Assembly: GCA_949316235.1 (NCBI GenBank)
Contig: OX438744.1
Coordinates: forward strand, 2,666,001-2,730,000
Direction of reading: 5' to 3'
Source of the DNA: Oegoconia quadripuncta
Taxonomy: Eukaryota; Arthropoda; Insecta; Lepidoptera; Autostichidae
Length of the DNA stretch: 64,000 nucleotides
Position 1 is the stretch's first letter. Each line of letters opens with the position of its first letter. Positions 52,610-61,134 of this stretch are shown here, piece by piece. The notes beneath the pieces are model-generated. The model worked only from the letters and a program-made list of their open reading frames with translations. It was not told the DNA's origin and searched no databases. Position numbers and translations under genes: made by a program.

Positions 52610-53129
52610 GGTGTCGATTCGGATGTACACCAACTAGGGAACACCGCCGTAGGGTCGCATGCCTTTCAGTGTTTTACAGGATACATTTCGGTGAGAGTGC
52701 GATTGAATTGCACGATCTTATTCCACCGTCCCCTTTCCATCTTCGGACAACCAGGCGCGGGGAGGGTTTCCATCCATATGTTGTCAACATACCGAACATC
52801 CGCACTAAGCGCTTTGCTTCATCATTTATAATGCGGACTGCTAAGGTATGGAACTCACTGCCCGCATCGGTATTTCCCGACACTTACAACCTTAGGATCT
52901 TCAAGTCTAGAGTGAATAGGCATTTACTGGGTGCGCGTGATACATCTTCGGCTACATCGTGAGATTGTGGTCAAACGCGAAACCAGTTTTTAATAAAAAA
53001 AAAGAAAGATTACATTTGTTACTACGAGTATTTTGCTATGGCACACAATATGTCTGTAATTAGTATGGTTAGTATGTACTTCATTAATACTTTAATATTT
53101 GTTGGTTGGTGTACATCCGAATCGATACC
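52610..53129 (+). mobile_element. LINE-K 3' end flanked by 25-bp inverted repeats
   Basis: A LINE-K C-terminus (from about 52640, open from 52669: RTTRRGEGFHPYVVNIPN, RTKRFASSFIMRTAKVWNSL, FPDTYNL, NRHLLGARD) and tail to 53005. It lies between GGTGTCGATTCGGATGTACA CCAAC at 52610-52634 and its complement at 53105-53129, which differ at one base. Confidence 0.75.
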
Positions 53130-53394
53130 ATTTAATAACATTATGTAGAAATGGATATTTTGAAATTTAATAATAACACAATTTTAATGCTGATAGCTTT
53201 TATTTTAATTGACACCAAAAACACTAACTATTATAATATTGTATACTAGAGTAATTTAATTTGTTTGCCATTATTATTGTATACCAGTAATCGTTAACTG
53301 TTAACATTATTTGGAAATAGAAACACGACCTGTAATCACCACATTTTATACAATAAAGACTTCTATTCTATTCTTGACATTTGATGGAGATGTG

Positions 53395-53600
53395 CTTACG
53401 CTGATATATGGGAGAGAATGTTGGATATGGTAGAAAAAGCATGAGAGCAGAAGCAACGCACTAGAAATGCGTTTACTGCGTAGTATGCGTGGCGTGACTT
53501 TAGGGAAGGTTTAAAATTGTGTAATTAGAGTAAGGCATGACGTACAAGATGACGTAGTGAGTAAGATAAAAAGGAGAATAACGAAAACAACTATTGGGAC
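53395..53600 (+). mobile_element. LINE ORF2 C-terminus relic (YGRECW type)
   Basis: The readings YGRECWIW and KKHESRSNALEMRLLRSMR, GVTLGKV, then VRHDVQDDVVSKIKR follow the endonuclease-poor C-terminal region of insect LINEs where the RT thumb is followed by the EMR.LRS motif. Stops and a shift are present. Confidence 0.6.
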
Positions 53601-53631
53601 CTCTACAGAATGCTCTCAGGCAATCTGACGA

Positions 53632-53866
53632 CCGGTTCGTGTAGTGGATAGTGACCCTGTCAGCGAAACCAACGGTTGCGGGTTCGAATCCCGCGACGGG
53701 TAAATGTTTGTGTGATGAATGCAGGCATTTGTTCCCGAGTCATGGATGTTTATATAAATATTTATGTATGTTTATCCGTTATCTGGTATCCATAGCACAA
53801 GCTTTGCTTAGTTTGGGACTGGATGATTGGTAAGTGTCCGAAATATTTATTTTATTTATTTATTTA
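53632..53866 (+). mobile_element. SINE-B, full length reference copy
   Basis: GACGACCGGTTCGTGTAGTG head, B box GGTTCGAATCCC, body to TGTCCGAAATATTTATTTTA and (TTTA)n. This copy defines SINE-B. Confidence 0.85.
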
Positions 53867-53885
53867 ATTCCACGTTAACATTATC

Positions 53886-54072
53886 TGCATACCTATTTAA
53901 TACCGCACAACCTACCTATTTCAAATGTGCTGTCCGTATACCCGAAGGTTGCCTGGAAGAGATCGCTTTTAGTGATAAGGTCGCCAAATAGTACATTCTA
54001 TTCTTACCACTTTTCTGAAACTATATTTTCTTTTCTATTGTGGAATAAAGTGTATTTGTATTGTATTGTAAC
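53886..54072 (+). mobile_element. RTE-like retroposon 3' end
   Basis: TTTAATACCGCACAACCTAC, GGTTGCCTGGAAGAGATCGC, GATAAGGTCGCC, GTGGAATAAAGTGTATTTGT and (GTATT)n. Best example of this tail. Confidence 0.75.
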
Positions 54073-54126
54073 ATGTTAACACAAGGTTAACACTTCGGAA
54101 ACCTACCTAGAGCAAAGTTTCAAATT

Positions 54127-54545
54127 GCAAATATTGGTAGGCGCTGACTCATTGCTCACTAAATGGACTCCTTCAAAAAAATGCAGAAAGGCAACGACCG
54201 ATGTGAGCCAGTAAGGCAAGTCTTCGTCAGATTCCATTTCCCACTTCCAACCTGGATAGATTCTGCCCTTGCGACTCCACTCCAGGTCTTAAAGCAAACC
54301 CAAGAAGCGATGGCCAATCAATCTGAGCCCTGTGAAGTCTGGAGACTATGTCACCATATACCCACAGCTCGCCACATGCTGACCCTGCACTGATTGCAAC
54401 ACCAATAGAAGTCGGTTGACTTACTTTAGACAGTAATGCATAGAAACAATGCATAAGGGCACTTTGTAATGTTGATTCATTGACATCCTGTAGACCACTT
54501 TTCAAGGATTTCAACATTTTGACTATACCGTGTTTATATATCTAC
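54127..54545 (-). pseudogene. Possible host-gene relic, frameshifted
   Basis: On the minus strand a 96-codon frame (54227-54517) reads STLQSALMHCFYALLSKVSQ, then ELWVYGDIVSRLHRAQID, with normal-looking amino-acid composition. At about 54240 a one-base shift continues it as DLPYWLTSVVAFLHFFEGVH to 54150. A stop (TAG) precedes IYKHGIVKM at the 5' side. I do not recognise the protein. The frame break suggests a dead copy or exon relic, not a live gene. The P-like element starts 18 bp beyond it. Confidence 0.35.
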
Positions 54546-54554
54546 GAATTATGT

Positions 54555-54562
54555 GTCTTTGT
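54555..54562. repeat. 8-bp target-site duplication, left
   Basis: GTCTTTGT directly outside the left terminal inverted repeat; identical copy at 54908-54915. Confidence 0.85.
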
Positions 54563-54907
54563 CTTAGATTAATGATTGGTCTCCACGCCGCTACGACTAG
54601 ATACCGTCGGCGTACTCGAAAAATGCGGCAACAAATACTACGCCGTATTCGGCGTACCCGCGCAGTCACGCCACAAGTTCAAATTTCAAATTTTGGTTTA
54701 AGACTGAAGCAAAATGCCGGTTTGCGTAGTCAAACTATGTAATAACAATACTACAAAAAACAAGAAAGATACTGGCATCACATACCATCAGTAAGTACTG
54801 TATAAATCTACACACTACAATATTGAGTTGCCGCATTCAGGAACCTGTTTTTTCTTCATAGTGCGGTATCTAGTCGTAGCGGCGCGGAGACCAATCATTA
54901 ATCTAAG
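54563..54907 (+). mobile_element. Internally deleted P-superfamily DNA transposon
   Basis: The element is 345 bp. Its 44-bp terminal inverted repeats (54563-54606 and 54864-54907) start CTTAGATTAATGATTGGTCT and differ at one base. The flanks are identical 8-bp GTCTTTGT. A second pair, AATGCGGCAAC at 54622-54632 and its complement at 54827-54837, forms 11-bp subterminal inverted repeats. Inside lies a THAP-domain first exon. Known P elements have 8-bp target duplications, terminal inverted repeats, 11-bp subterminal inverted repeats and a THAP DNA-binding domain at the transposase N-terminus. The combination is therefore strong. All of the transposase after exon 1 is gone. It is non-autonomous. 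Confidence 0.85.
54714..54790 (+). pseudogene. THAP-domain first exon of a P-type transposase
   Basis: ATG at 54714 opens 25 codons, MPVCVVKLCNNNTTKNKKD followed by TGITYH, ending at CA|GTAAGT, a strong splice donor at 54791. M-P-x-C-x4-C followed by a Y/F-H turn is the start of a C2CH THAP zinc finger. The second half of the finger (the C and H pair and AVPTIF-like motif) would be in exon 2, which is deleted. It cannot make a working transposase. Confidence 0.75.
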
Positions 54908-54915
54908 GTCTTTGT
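54908..54915. repeat. 8-bp target-site duplication, right
   Basis: GTCTTTGT directly outside the right terminal inverted repeat. Confidence 0.85.
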
Positions 54916-54984
54916 TAAAAATCATCCAAACTTGTTCCAAAAGCGAATTGAAAGTTGTAACTTTAATACTAGGTTCCCTAACAG

Positions 54985-55470
54985 ATTAATGTTGTCCACA
55001 TCAACAACATCATTGTATAGGTAGTAGAAATAGCTATCAAATAGCTATAAGAGTATATAACACATTAAATGATAATATGAAATCTCTGCCATTAGAAATA
55101 TTCAAAAGAAAACTTAAACAGTGGGTGACACAATGCTGTTTTTACTCAGTGGATGAATATTTTGATTTTTACAAATACCCAAAGCTATGAATACAATTTA
55201 ATTATTACAATTTACCTACATAACTATTTAACTTTGACTTTTGTAAATTTGACATTGTATCGAAATTATTAATGACTTCTCTGAACCTGACATTTTAACT
55301 AAATAATTAATGTAACTAGTACGTGTAATGTGCATGTGTAAATATAATCGTTAATTAAATGTGTAAATATAATTAAATTTTGCATGCCAGTGTCTGGTAA
55401 AATGTGTGAAACTTTATATTTGTGAATGAGATCTGTGTACCACATTTAGAGCAAAACAAATGTATTTGTA
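54985..55470 (+). mobile_element. Jockey-like LINE 3' end
   Basis: A frame near 55040-55190 reads AIRVYNTLNDNMKSLPLEIF, then KRKLKQWVTQCCFYSVDEYF and stop. The 3' UTR has TTGCATGCCAGTGTCTGGTA, as in the LINE-N tail at 20175, and ends CAAATGTATTTGTATTTT. Confidence 0.75.
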
Positions 55471-55509
55471 TTTTGTAGAATGTTATTAATATTTAGAGCA
55501 CATATTCGT

Positions 55510-55775
55510 CATATTCATCATTATCATCATATCAGCCACACGACATCACTGCTGCACATAGGCCTCCGGCATCGACCTTCAGAGCGACCGGTTGGAAGCA
55601 ACCTGCATCCACCGAATTCTCGTGATCTTCATTAGGTCGTCCGTCTACCATGCTTGTGGCCGTCCTAAGCAGCGCTTGCCGGAGCGGTCTCTATTCCAGA
55701 ACTTTAATGACCTACCCGCCATTACCTACCTACCTGCCGCTTTAACTTACTAACAGCTGGGTTATATCTGTGACT
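55510..55775. repeat. Dispersed repeat, LINE-like
   Basis: CACTGCTGCACATAGGCCTC, then GACCGGTTGGAAGCAACCTG, then CCTAAGCAGCGCTTGCCGG. Related words recur at 59062-59150 and 59641-59780. This is a common moth repeat. Confidence 0.5.
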
Positions 55776-55982
55776 TTGTTCTATGGATTTCTTCATTCAC
55801 GATTCGTGCTCGTAGTGTAACACCGAGCATCCATTATTTTTTTTCCATAGCTCGTAGCTTGATCATTCTTGTGAAGCCCATAGTAGGAGACCACATTTAG
55901 AAGTATAGTTTATCGAATACGATAAGATAAGTGAGATTCTAATAAGAAGACCAATAAAATATTTACCTTTTTAAAAACATAA

Positions 55983-55988
55983 TTTATT
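55983..55988 (-). terminator. Polyadenylation signal
   Basis: AATAAA on the minus strand, 27 bases past the stop of the 56-kb gene. Confidence 0.65.
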
Positions 55989-56015
55989 ATAAATTACACT
56001 TAATAGTCAATAATT

Positions 56016-56765
56016 CTAAAATCTCATAGGTACAAATTCCACTTCGTCTTTCAGATCCACTCTGTATGTAGTTGCTTCTATTGCGTTATCAGTCGGTATC
56101 ACATTAGTTAGTATTGCGTTCGCTAGTATGCTCTCACTGTCGCCCCTCTCAAGACCAACGTCAGCGTCTTGGTTTGTGTTATCATTATCGTTATCGTTAT
56201 CGACTTCCTCACGGCTATAGTGGGTATCTGGTTTTTCGGTTGTTATCACTTCAGTAGTTTCATCGGTATTTCTTGTTACAGGGAACACGATTTTGAGAAC
56301 ATCTTTGTAGTAAGTCCAGGATCCAGCCACGTTAACGTATGACGGTAGCGTCCTCAGATCGATGTAGGTCTTTTCATTGCCTTCCTCACTTTTATGCACT
56401 GCTTGAATCATAAGAGCTCCTTCGCGAGCCTTCACAACTATATCTTTCTCTTCGAATCCTGTCAGGGTAATAGTCATTATGTAATTTTTACCTTCGATGA
56501 ATTCCTTAGATGTAATCGATGGGAAGCGTTTAGTGAAATCGTTCAGCATTTCATCGATTCTATTCATTTCATCTGCCAAGGATAGCCAGAAGTTTTTTGT
56601 ATCGAACACCCCTCTTGTTTCAAACAGCTCATTTTCGCCTCCAAAGTCTGACATTGGTCCACTGGGTCCGTAACGGAATCGTCCACTGTGGTAACGATGC
56701 TGAGGGGCGGCACTGGCTAAGGCCAGGAGGCCTAGCAGAGAAACTCGTAGACAAACCGTAAACAT
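56016..56765 (-). CDS. Secreted HSP20-like protein, acidic C-terminus
   Basis: A 249-residue intronless protein. Residues 1-20 are a clear signal peptide (core VSLLGLLALASA), then a basic, Tyr/Arg-rich head. Residues 55-85 look helical (SLADEMNRIDEMLNDF). Residues 92-163 follow the alpha-crystallin strand pattern: KNYIMTITLTGFEEKDIVVK, GALMIQAVH, IDLRTLPSYV and VLKIVFPV. The GF.E.DI.VK segment is close to that of ordinary small HSPs, but the R-R-Y motif is absent. The tail (165-249) is acidic with a DNDNDN run and has no I-X-I motif. The TATA box, short leader and polyadenylation signal are all at good distances. It is probably paralogous to the 44.3-kb gene. The role is unknown; an ER or hemolymph chaperone-like function is an inference. 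Start choice is firm because the signal peptide follows directly. Confidence 0.85.
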   Translation of the reverse strand: MFTVCLRVSLLGLLALASAAPQHRYHSGRFRYGPSGPMSDFGGENELFETRGVFDTKNFWLSLADEMNRIDEMLNDFTKRFPSITSKEFIEGKNYIMTITLTGFEEKDIVVKAREGALMIQAVHKSEEGNEKTYIDLRTLPSYVNVAGSWTYYKDVLKIVFPVTRNTDETTEVITTEKPDTHYSREEVDNDNDNDNTNQDADVGLERGDSESILANAILTNVIPTDNAIEATTYRVDLKDEVEFVPMRF

Positions 56766-56810
56766 TATGGCAGTTGTATCTACACTGGCCCGTCAGAATT
56801 ATCCGAGTAA

Positions 56811-56819
56811 ATATATACA
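56811..56819 (-). promoter_or_regulatory. TATA box of the 56-kb gene
   Basis: TGTATATAT on the minus strand, about 50 bases before the ATG. A two-module TTCTGGAA (TTC-nn-GAA) lies 55 bases further upstream at 56872-56879, which is too little for a confident heat-shock element. Confidence 0.6.
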
Positions 56820-57000
56820 GAGGCGAAGAGTCATAGGTTATCCTTTATCAGAATACATTCGTAGTTCATGTTTCTGGAATGAGTGAATGAAATAGAGCGG
56901 GTTCTTATAAACATTTTGGTTTTCCTTGTTGCTCTGGTAATTGATGTGATTTTGGATAGTTATTTTATTTTAACTTATTTGGTTTAATGACTTTAACTAG

Positions 57001-57334
57001 TTTTTAACCGCGTCTTCGCTCACATGTCAATATTTGTCGTAGATAATCACGCTAGTTTAGACAGTGTTATTTCCATTTGGTACAACGACGTGAATGCATA
57101 AATAATTAACATTTACTTCATTGATAATAAAATCTCAAGTAGCCAGTACGTACTTTAGATAAAAAACCTCTTAAAAATATTACTAGGCAGATAATAGTTT
57201 ACTAACTTCATTAAAAGTATAAAAAATTAAAGAAGTAACGCAACAGGGGAAATAAAAAAAGAAGTATCAACCCAAATAAGAAACTCAAATAGAATTTGGT
57301 CAAGGGTGAATTCGTGTGACTATGGGTCGAGTAC
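57001..57334. other. No recognisable feature
   Basis: Non-coding, AT-rich. Confidence 0.5.
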
Positions 57335-57562
57335 AATAAATAAATAAATAAATATTTCGGACTTACACCAATCATCTAGTCCCAAACTAAGCAAAGCTTG
57401 TGCTATGGATACTAGATAACGGATAAACATACATAAATATTTATATACACATCCACGACTCAGGAATAAATGTTCATATTCATCAACACAAACATTTACT
57501 CGTCGCGGGATTCGAACCCGCAACCGCTGGTTTCCCTGATAGGGTCACTATCCACTACACAC
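57335..57562 (-). mobile_element. SINE-B, near full length
   Basis: The (TTTA)n tail at 57335 to GTGTAGTGGATAGTGACCCT at 57560. The first about 12 bp of the head are missing. Confidence 0.85.
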
Positions 57563-57570
57563 AATGAACG

Positions 57571-57605
57571 GTAGTCACACCAATGTTGCAAATTGGTGTG
57601 ACTAC
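57571..57605. repeat. Perfect hairpin, 14-bp arms
   Basis: GTAGTCACACCAAT and its complement around a 7-nt loop (GTTGCAA), starting 9 bp beyond the SINE-B 5' end. Confidence 0.85.
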
Positions 57606-58167
57606 GGATCGGTTGGGGACATTTTGAGCATTGGACATACGCGAATGTGTACCACAGTGAAAGAACCACGATTTTTCCAAGTGCACTCTGCTATTTACAA
57701 GCGTTTATTTGAAATTACTTCGTATGTATGAAATATGTATATAACATGGCTAAACATGGAACTACTTGGAATAAAGGAGTTTAGACCAGAGAGTGACCCG
57801 GCCCTCCAACTGTGTCTCTGTGCGAGATATGTGTTGCCTTTTTAACCCTAGATTGGTGTCATATGTCCTTTGAGAAAATGCCCTGGAAACCCAGGAAAGT
57901 CCTTAAAGCGTTCCTCATTTGAACGTCGAATCATATGTGAGACGTGAATAACTAATAAACTGGTTCTTATATTAACATTGCGCTTTGTTTTGTAAGCAGT
58001 GAATAGGGTTAATTTTTTTATAGACATGCTTATAACAAATTCTCTTTAAGTAAATCCATTGAAGGAAGGATCCAAGGAAACCGGCATGCCTGGGGAATAG
58101 CAGTTCTAAGGTATGTGAAGTGCCCAACACAGCATATGCTTTAACAGTAAAATACTAGAAAATGTAG
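57606..58167. other. No recognisable feature
   Basis: Non-coding; nothing supported. Confidence 0.5.
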
Positions 58168-58545
58168 TCTATTGTACCTTGTTTTATCAATGAGAAAAAA
58201 CTGGCAACGTTCCATTGATATGGAAGACGCCAAAGGGGATTGCGGGTGGCGGGGCACTGGGCGCAACCAATTACAGCAAGTCGCAGCGGCGCCGGGGCAA
58301 GCGCCGGCGGCGAGCGGCTTGTGGTCACCTTTTGGGCGTCTTCAAAGATACCGCGGCAAGTATTTGTGTGTTGTGGCAAAGTATTTAGAGCTCGCGGCCA
58401 ATTAAGGTTCAACTCACAATATTTACATTTCTAAATTTTGTTTTTTGAATAAAATCTGTTAACTTTAATGTTTTATTTTTTTTTCATAATAGGTACATCC
58501 TATACATACACTCTGCAACGTTTGTCGGGTTAATTTTGTTAGACC
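58168..58545 (-). mobile_element. MITE-1 copy 3, one end missing
   Basis: The intact end is at 58545 (GGTCTAACAAAATTAACCCG read inward). The other end is cut near 58168. It has the GC-rich middle (58240-58360) shared with copy 2. Confidence 0.75.
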
Positions 58546-58589
58546 TTATATACATAATATCATAGAAGTCCAAGTAAAACGATTAAAAT

Positions 58590-58710
58590 AAATGAATGAC
58601 AGAAAAACGAAAGACGAAAAACAAAAGAATGACAGAAAAACGTATGACGAAAAACAAATGAATGACAGAAAAACAAATGAATGGCAGACAAACAAATGAA
58701 AAAAAAAATG
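58590..58710 (+). repeat. Degenerate tandem array, 16/32-bp unit
   Basis: Alternating AATGAATGACAGAAAAAC and GAAAGACGAAAAACAAA blocks, most regular in the first 90 bp. Confidence 0.75.
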
Positions 58711-59060
58711 CGTCAATTAATAAAAATGGTCCATGCGACTTTACAACAAGAACATTAAGTTTACCTTAACTTTTCTAAAAATATTTCTGTAGTACAGGGT
58801 CTACCTAGTAGGTACAGGCACCAGTCTCCACACACAAGTGAAAGAATTAAAGTGATTACCTAAGTTAGCTAAAGTTTCGATATTGTGGATAAATCAATAA
58901 ATAAATTTATAATTTTTTTTTTTTTATGGTACGGGTCTCATGGTAGTATGCTCTATGGTGAAATCAAATACGAGTTAGCTTCTGGCTGGAGCGCAATGAG
59001 GGCTGCATACTTGTGACCGAGTGAGAGATTGTAGTAGGATACAAATTGTTGGAGAACATT
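58711..59060. other. No recognisable feature
   Basis: Non-coding; nothing supported. Confidence 0.5.
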
Positions 59061-59061
59061 A

Positions 59062-59150
59062 TGCGTCGTCATCACATCAGCAGGCGTCCACTGCTGAAGA
59101 TAGGCCTTCCCCATAAAAGACATCAGCATTTTTGGGCCAGTGTTTTGTCA
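59062..59150. repeat. Dispersed repeat fragment
   Basis: CAGCAGGCGTCCACTGCTGA, then GATAGGCCTTCCCCATAAAA. Same family words as 55510. Confidence 0.5.
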
Positions 59151-59640
59151 CCTAATAAAAGGTACACCTAAAAAAAGCCGGTACTAAAGACTATCAACTT
59201 AGCTATTCAAAAGAATTTTTGGAACCTTAGTATAGTTATAAGAAATATTTGAAAATATCGCTCTCAGAAAACATTTTGGCTCACAAACTATACAAAAACT
59301 AAATTCTTTCCAAAAAAAAAAAAAATAGACAAGTGACAACTGACATTTTTGACTGTGAGGTTATAATTTAAGTAGGGATAACACTTATATGGATAACAGC
59401 AACAGCGAGCGAGCGACGGACGACTCTGAAAAGAAAAAACAATTTTTCTTTGGCCTAGCATCTTGTTTCCATGCGTGAGAATGCATGTGGTTAATGTTGC
59501 CAGTATATAATTTCAAAGTTCCCCAAACCATATTTCAAACCTCTTTTGTTCTTTTCTAAAGTCCTTTAAAAATATATGTGTTAGGTTTTTAGCACGTCTG
59601 GTACTAAGAGTTCAAGACTATATTTATTAATTGAAGTGCC
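59151..59640. other. No recognisable feature
   Basis: Non-coding. A short GAGCGAGCGA stretch at 59407 is the only compositional oddity. Confidence 0.45.
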
Positions 59641-59780
59641 AACAAACTGGCCCAAAGATGTATGGATCTGTGCTGTTGTCCTTTCCAAAGTGACTGGTTG
59701 GAAGCGGATATGACGGGTGGACATCCTACGCTGCGCTTGCCGGTGCGGGGTTTCTCGAGAACTTTACAGTCCAGAAATGA
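59641..59780. repeat. Dispersed repeat fragment
   Basis: GTGACTGGTTGGAAGCGG, then CTACGCTGCGCTTGCCGGTG. It aligns with 55590-55690. Confidence 0.45.
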
Positions 59781-59886
59781 GACAACTCGTAAATAATTGT
59801 TGTGTTTAATTTATCAACAATTGACACGCGCGCTCTTGACAATAGCTCAAACAGGAGTGACCACCTTCCCCGCATCTTCCCCTCGC

Positions 59887-59957
59887 GTAGCACTGGGATG
59901 ACTACGGCGTAACGCTGACGTTACGGCGTAGCTGATGACTTCATAGAGCAGTGCTAC
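59887..59957. repeat. Two-tier hairpin
   Basis: The inner stem CTACGGCGTAACG (59902-59914) pairs exactly with 59919-59931 around CTGA. The outer stem GTAGCACTG (59887-59895) pairs with CAGTGCTAC (59949-59957). Confidence 0.8.
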
Positions 59958-60164
59958 AGCAGGCGTCTCCCTATATCTCCTGTATCTCTTCTTATACTTA
60001 ATGGCCACCGATCATCAGTGCATCGAGCTATGTGTCCTGCCCATTGCCACTTCAAATTACTAATCCATTTTCATGACACAGTCGGTACTTTATAGGTACT
60101 ACTTACATTATGACAATAGAAACCAATATATACAAAGTATTAGTTTACTATAGCCCTAAAATAA

Positions 60165-60641
60165 CTACAAAGTAACATTATATTCCTTCCCCTCCTGTGT
60201 CTTCCTCACAGGCCCTGTTTGGACAATTGGAACCACTCTCTCATTTGCTGGAGTATGCAACGGAGCTACCACGGTCAGCACTCCATCTGAAGACAGTCTA
60301 GATTGAACAGCGTCCACATTACATCCTTCGGGTAAAGGATATCGGCGACAAAACTGTCTGGACACCCATCCGTGCTCATCTCTTCTCTCCTCATGCTTCC
60401 CTTCGACCACAATGCATCCATCTGCGGTCTTCCCGATAACCTCTTCAGGGGAAAAGTGGTGCACATCTAAATTGACCTGGTATTTGGATTTATCGACCTT
60501 TAGGGAGGTGTCTCTGGATGCAATCCGTCGTAATCGGTCTCCGGATATGAAAGACAATTCTTCCTCGTCAAAACGAAGGTCGAAATCGCGAATTTTGTCT
60601 AGGACCCTTCTGCTGTTGATCAAATAAGGAAGCAGAGACAT
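60165..60641 (-). CDS. Small heat-shock protein, l(2)efl type
   Basis: A 158-residue HSP20 from the ATG at 60641. The start MSLLPYL is the family's normal one. The frame is open further up (206 residues from 60785), but that extension contains the TATA box, so it is probably not translated; an in-frame ATG at 60716 remains possible. The alpha-crystallin domain is at about 48-128: KYQVNLDVHHFSPEEVIGKT, ADGCIVVEGKHEE, SRQFCRRYPLPEG (with the conserved arginines), and LSSDGVLTVVAPL. The C-terminal ERVVPIV supplies the I-X-I-type oligomer contact. Residues 1-45 are short for this family. It acts as an ATP-independent holdase in cytosol or nucleus as large oligomers. Intronless, as is usual for heat-inducible insect HSP genes. 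No clear heat-shock element is visible. Confidence 0.9.
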   Translation of the reverse strand: MSLLPYLINSRRVLDKIRDFDLRFDEEELSFISGDRLRRIASRDTSLKVDKSKYQVNLDVHHFSPEEVIGKTADGCIVVEGKHEERRDEHGWVSRQFCRRYPLPEGCNVDAVQSRLSSDGVLTVVAPLHTPANERVVPIVQTGPVRKTQEGKEYNVTL

Positions 60642-60720
60642 TTTGCTTCGAAACAAACAATCGACTTCTTGAGAACTGTTTGATGCAGTTTGATGTCGGT
60701 TCGATAGATTTGACATTGTT

Positions 60721-60753
60721 CTATCTGACAAGTTTGAAATTGCATTTTTTATA
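60721..60753 (-). promoter_or_regulatory. Core promoter of the small HSP gene
   Basis: On the minus strand TATAAAAAA (60745-60753) is followed about 27 bases later by an initiator-like TTGTCAGAT (60723-60731). The leader to the ATG at 60641 would be about 85 bases. Confidence 0.6.
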
Positions 60754-60832
60754 AAATTCCAACGTGGCATGGCAATCGCAATCATTCATGTTGACAGTAT
60801 TTCTTCGATTTTAATACACAACTGACTACAAT

Positions 60833-60905
60833 TCTGTATCAATGCAAAATTATGGTATTGCCTTTTTGTGCAATAAAGCCTTTACATACAAACAAACAAA
60901 CAAAC
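60833..60905 (+). mobile_element. RTE-like 3' tail
   Basis: TCTGTATCAATGCAAAATTA, GCCTTTTTGTGCAATAAAGC and (CAAA)n. It lies just upstream of the small HSP promoter. Confidence 0.65.
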
Positions 60906-60954
60906 TGCACCAGTACACCTTACAATACAAATACACTGTCGTATTTCAAGTGGT

Positions 60955-61125
60955 ACCTTTACCTCAATCACACGTGATGTTAAGTGAAGATGAGGCCGAA
61001 GGTTGGGACTGGCTATCTTATCTCTGACAACCGGAACACAACAGTGCTATTAACATAGCTCTTTGACGACAGATTTAGATAAGGCCGATATTTAAAATAG
61101 GGCACTAGGGATCCCAATAATATAT
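60955..61125 (-). mobile_element. SINE-C, decayed
   Basis: CCTCAATCACACGTGATGTT, then TATCTCTGACAACCGGAACA, then GACAGATTTAGATAAGG. Head and parts of the body are missing. Confidence 0.7.
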
Positions 61126-61134
61126 ATATGACAG

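Noticed and set aside
56872..56879. Heat-shock element upstream of the 56-kb gene
   Set aside because: Only two NGAAN modules (TTCTGGAA) are present; three or more are normally needed for a confident call.
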